Positions 30,604 through 30,827 of a stretch of 30,827 nucleotides of DNA are shown here, piece by piece (the first letter of the stretch is position 1; every line of letters starts with the position of its first letter). This DNA is from a virus: IMG/VR virus record IMGVR_UViG_3300025093_000077, positions 1 through 30,827 of that record. One strand, 5' to 3'. Below the pieces are notes generated by a model that was not told the DNA's origin, ran no database searches, and was given only the letters and a program-made list of their open reading frames with translations. The position numbers and the translations under genes are program-made.

Positions 30604-30827
30604 AGACATTATGGCTGAAGTCAGAGATGAGATGAATAAAATCTCTGACATACAAGAAGAGATGTTTATGAAAACAATGAAAGCAGCTCTCATACCAGAA
30701 AAAAGTGATTCATATGATATAGCATGGGACTATATATACAATAGTAAAGATGATAAAGAATATGCAGAGAATTGCATGGAACGTTTACTAAAATCATTAG
30801 ATGAAGAAGGACATAAGCTATCTCGCT
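30584..30827 (+). CDS. Unknown helical protein (3' partial)
   Basis: The frame starts at ATG 30584 inside the previous gene and is still open at the right edge (81 codons seen). The product is acidic, Met-rich and helical (MNAQKFKDIMAEVRDEMNKI, then YAENCMERLLKSLDEEGHKL). Not recognised. Confidence 0.55.
   Translation, partial: MNAQKFKDIMAEVRDEMNKISDIQEEMFMKTMKAALIPEKSDSYDIAWDYIYNSKDDKEYAENCMERLLKSLDEEGHKLSR

Noticed and set aside
1-30827. tRNA genes, insertion sequences, integrase or attachment sites
   Set aside because: Looked for cloverleaf-type sequences, transposase or integrase motifs and terminal inverted repeats; nothing I can support by eye. A tRNA-scan would be needed to exclude tRNAs.

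Overview
This window is a piece of a large, AT-rich tailed-phage genome of the T4-like myovirus type, probably aquatic or marine. The evidence for that is a baseplate set (gp53-like, hub-like, gp25-like and gp6-like proteins), a gp16-like small terminase, T4 gp44-like clamp loader subunits, dUTPase, a phage-type DUF932 protein, and long Thr/Pro/Gln/Arg-rich tail adhesins. Host identity cannot be read from the sequence. An ArfA-like ribosome-rescue gene and sigma70-like promoters would fit a proteobacterial host, but that is inference.

Layout. Positions 1-3411 hold baseplate and tube genes. A small-terminase-like gene (3377-3859) reads on the opposite strand. Positions 3911-6538 form a nucleotide/replication block: a DUF2384-like small protein, dUTPase and two tandem gp44-like clamp loader paralogues. 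A minus-strand gene of unknown function follows (6519-7148). Positions 7201-19489 are the main late structural block: gp25-like, gp6-like, a PKD-domain protein, a 1037-residue protein, and two Thr-rich adhesins, one lectin-like at its N terminus and one with a Cys-rich section. Positions 19491-21395 carry small overlapping genes ending in a glycosyltransferase, which is convergent with a NodU/CmcH-type carbamoyltransferase (21348-23069). Positions 23103-26151 hold a membrane protein, an SNase-type nuclease, a zinc-ribbon protein, a SAM methyltransferase and small unknowns. Positions 26215-28853 are an early-looking block: DUF932, a GIY-YIG-like protein, a small ORF, an ArfA-like ORF with a terminator inside it, and a RadA-like ATPase. 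Positions 28859-30827 hold a probable frameshifted gene, a membrane coiled-coil protein, a low-molecular-weight phosphatase and two unknowns.

Regulation. Two promoter classes recur at nearly fixed distance from start codons. Class one is sigma70-like: a -10 hexamer ending exactly 6 nt before the ATG, and in the best four cases TTGAWA, 16 nt, TATNAT, 6 nt, ATG. Class two is a T4-late-like TAAATA box ending 5-6 nt (once 7) before ATG/GTG. Both place the expected transcription start on or next to the start codon, which implies leaderless mRNAs. Shine-Dalgarno sequences are largely missing in front of the genes, and internal operon genes often overlap at ATGA or similar junctions.

The two most notable items are the 52-codon ArfA-like ORF at 27772-27930, absent from routine length-filtered gene calls, whose coding sequence contains a strong intrinsic terminator directly after the KKGKGSY motif; and the systematic leaderless promoter architecture.
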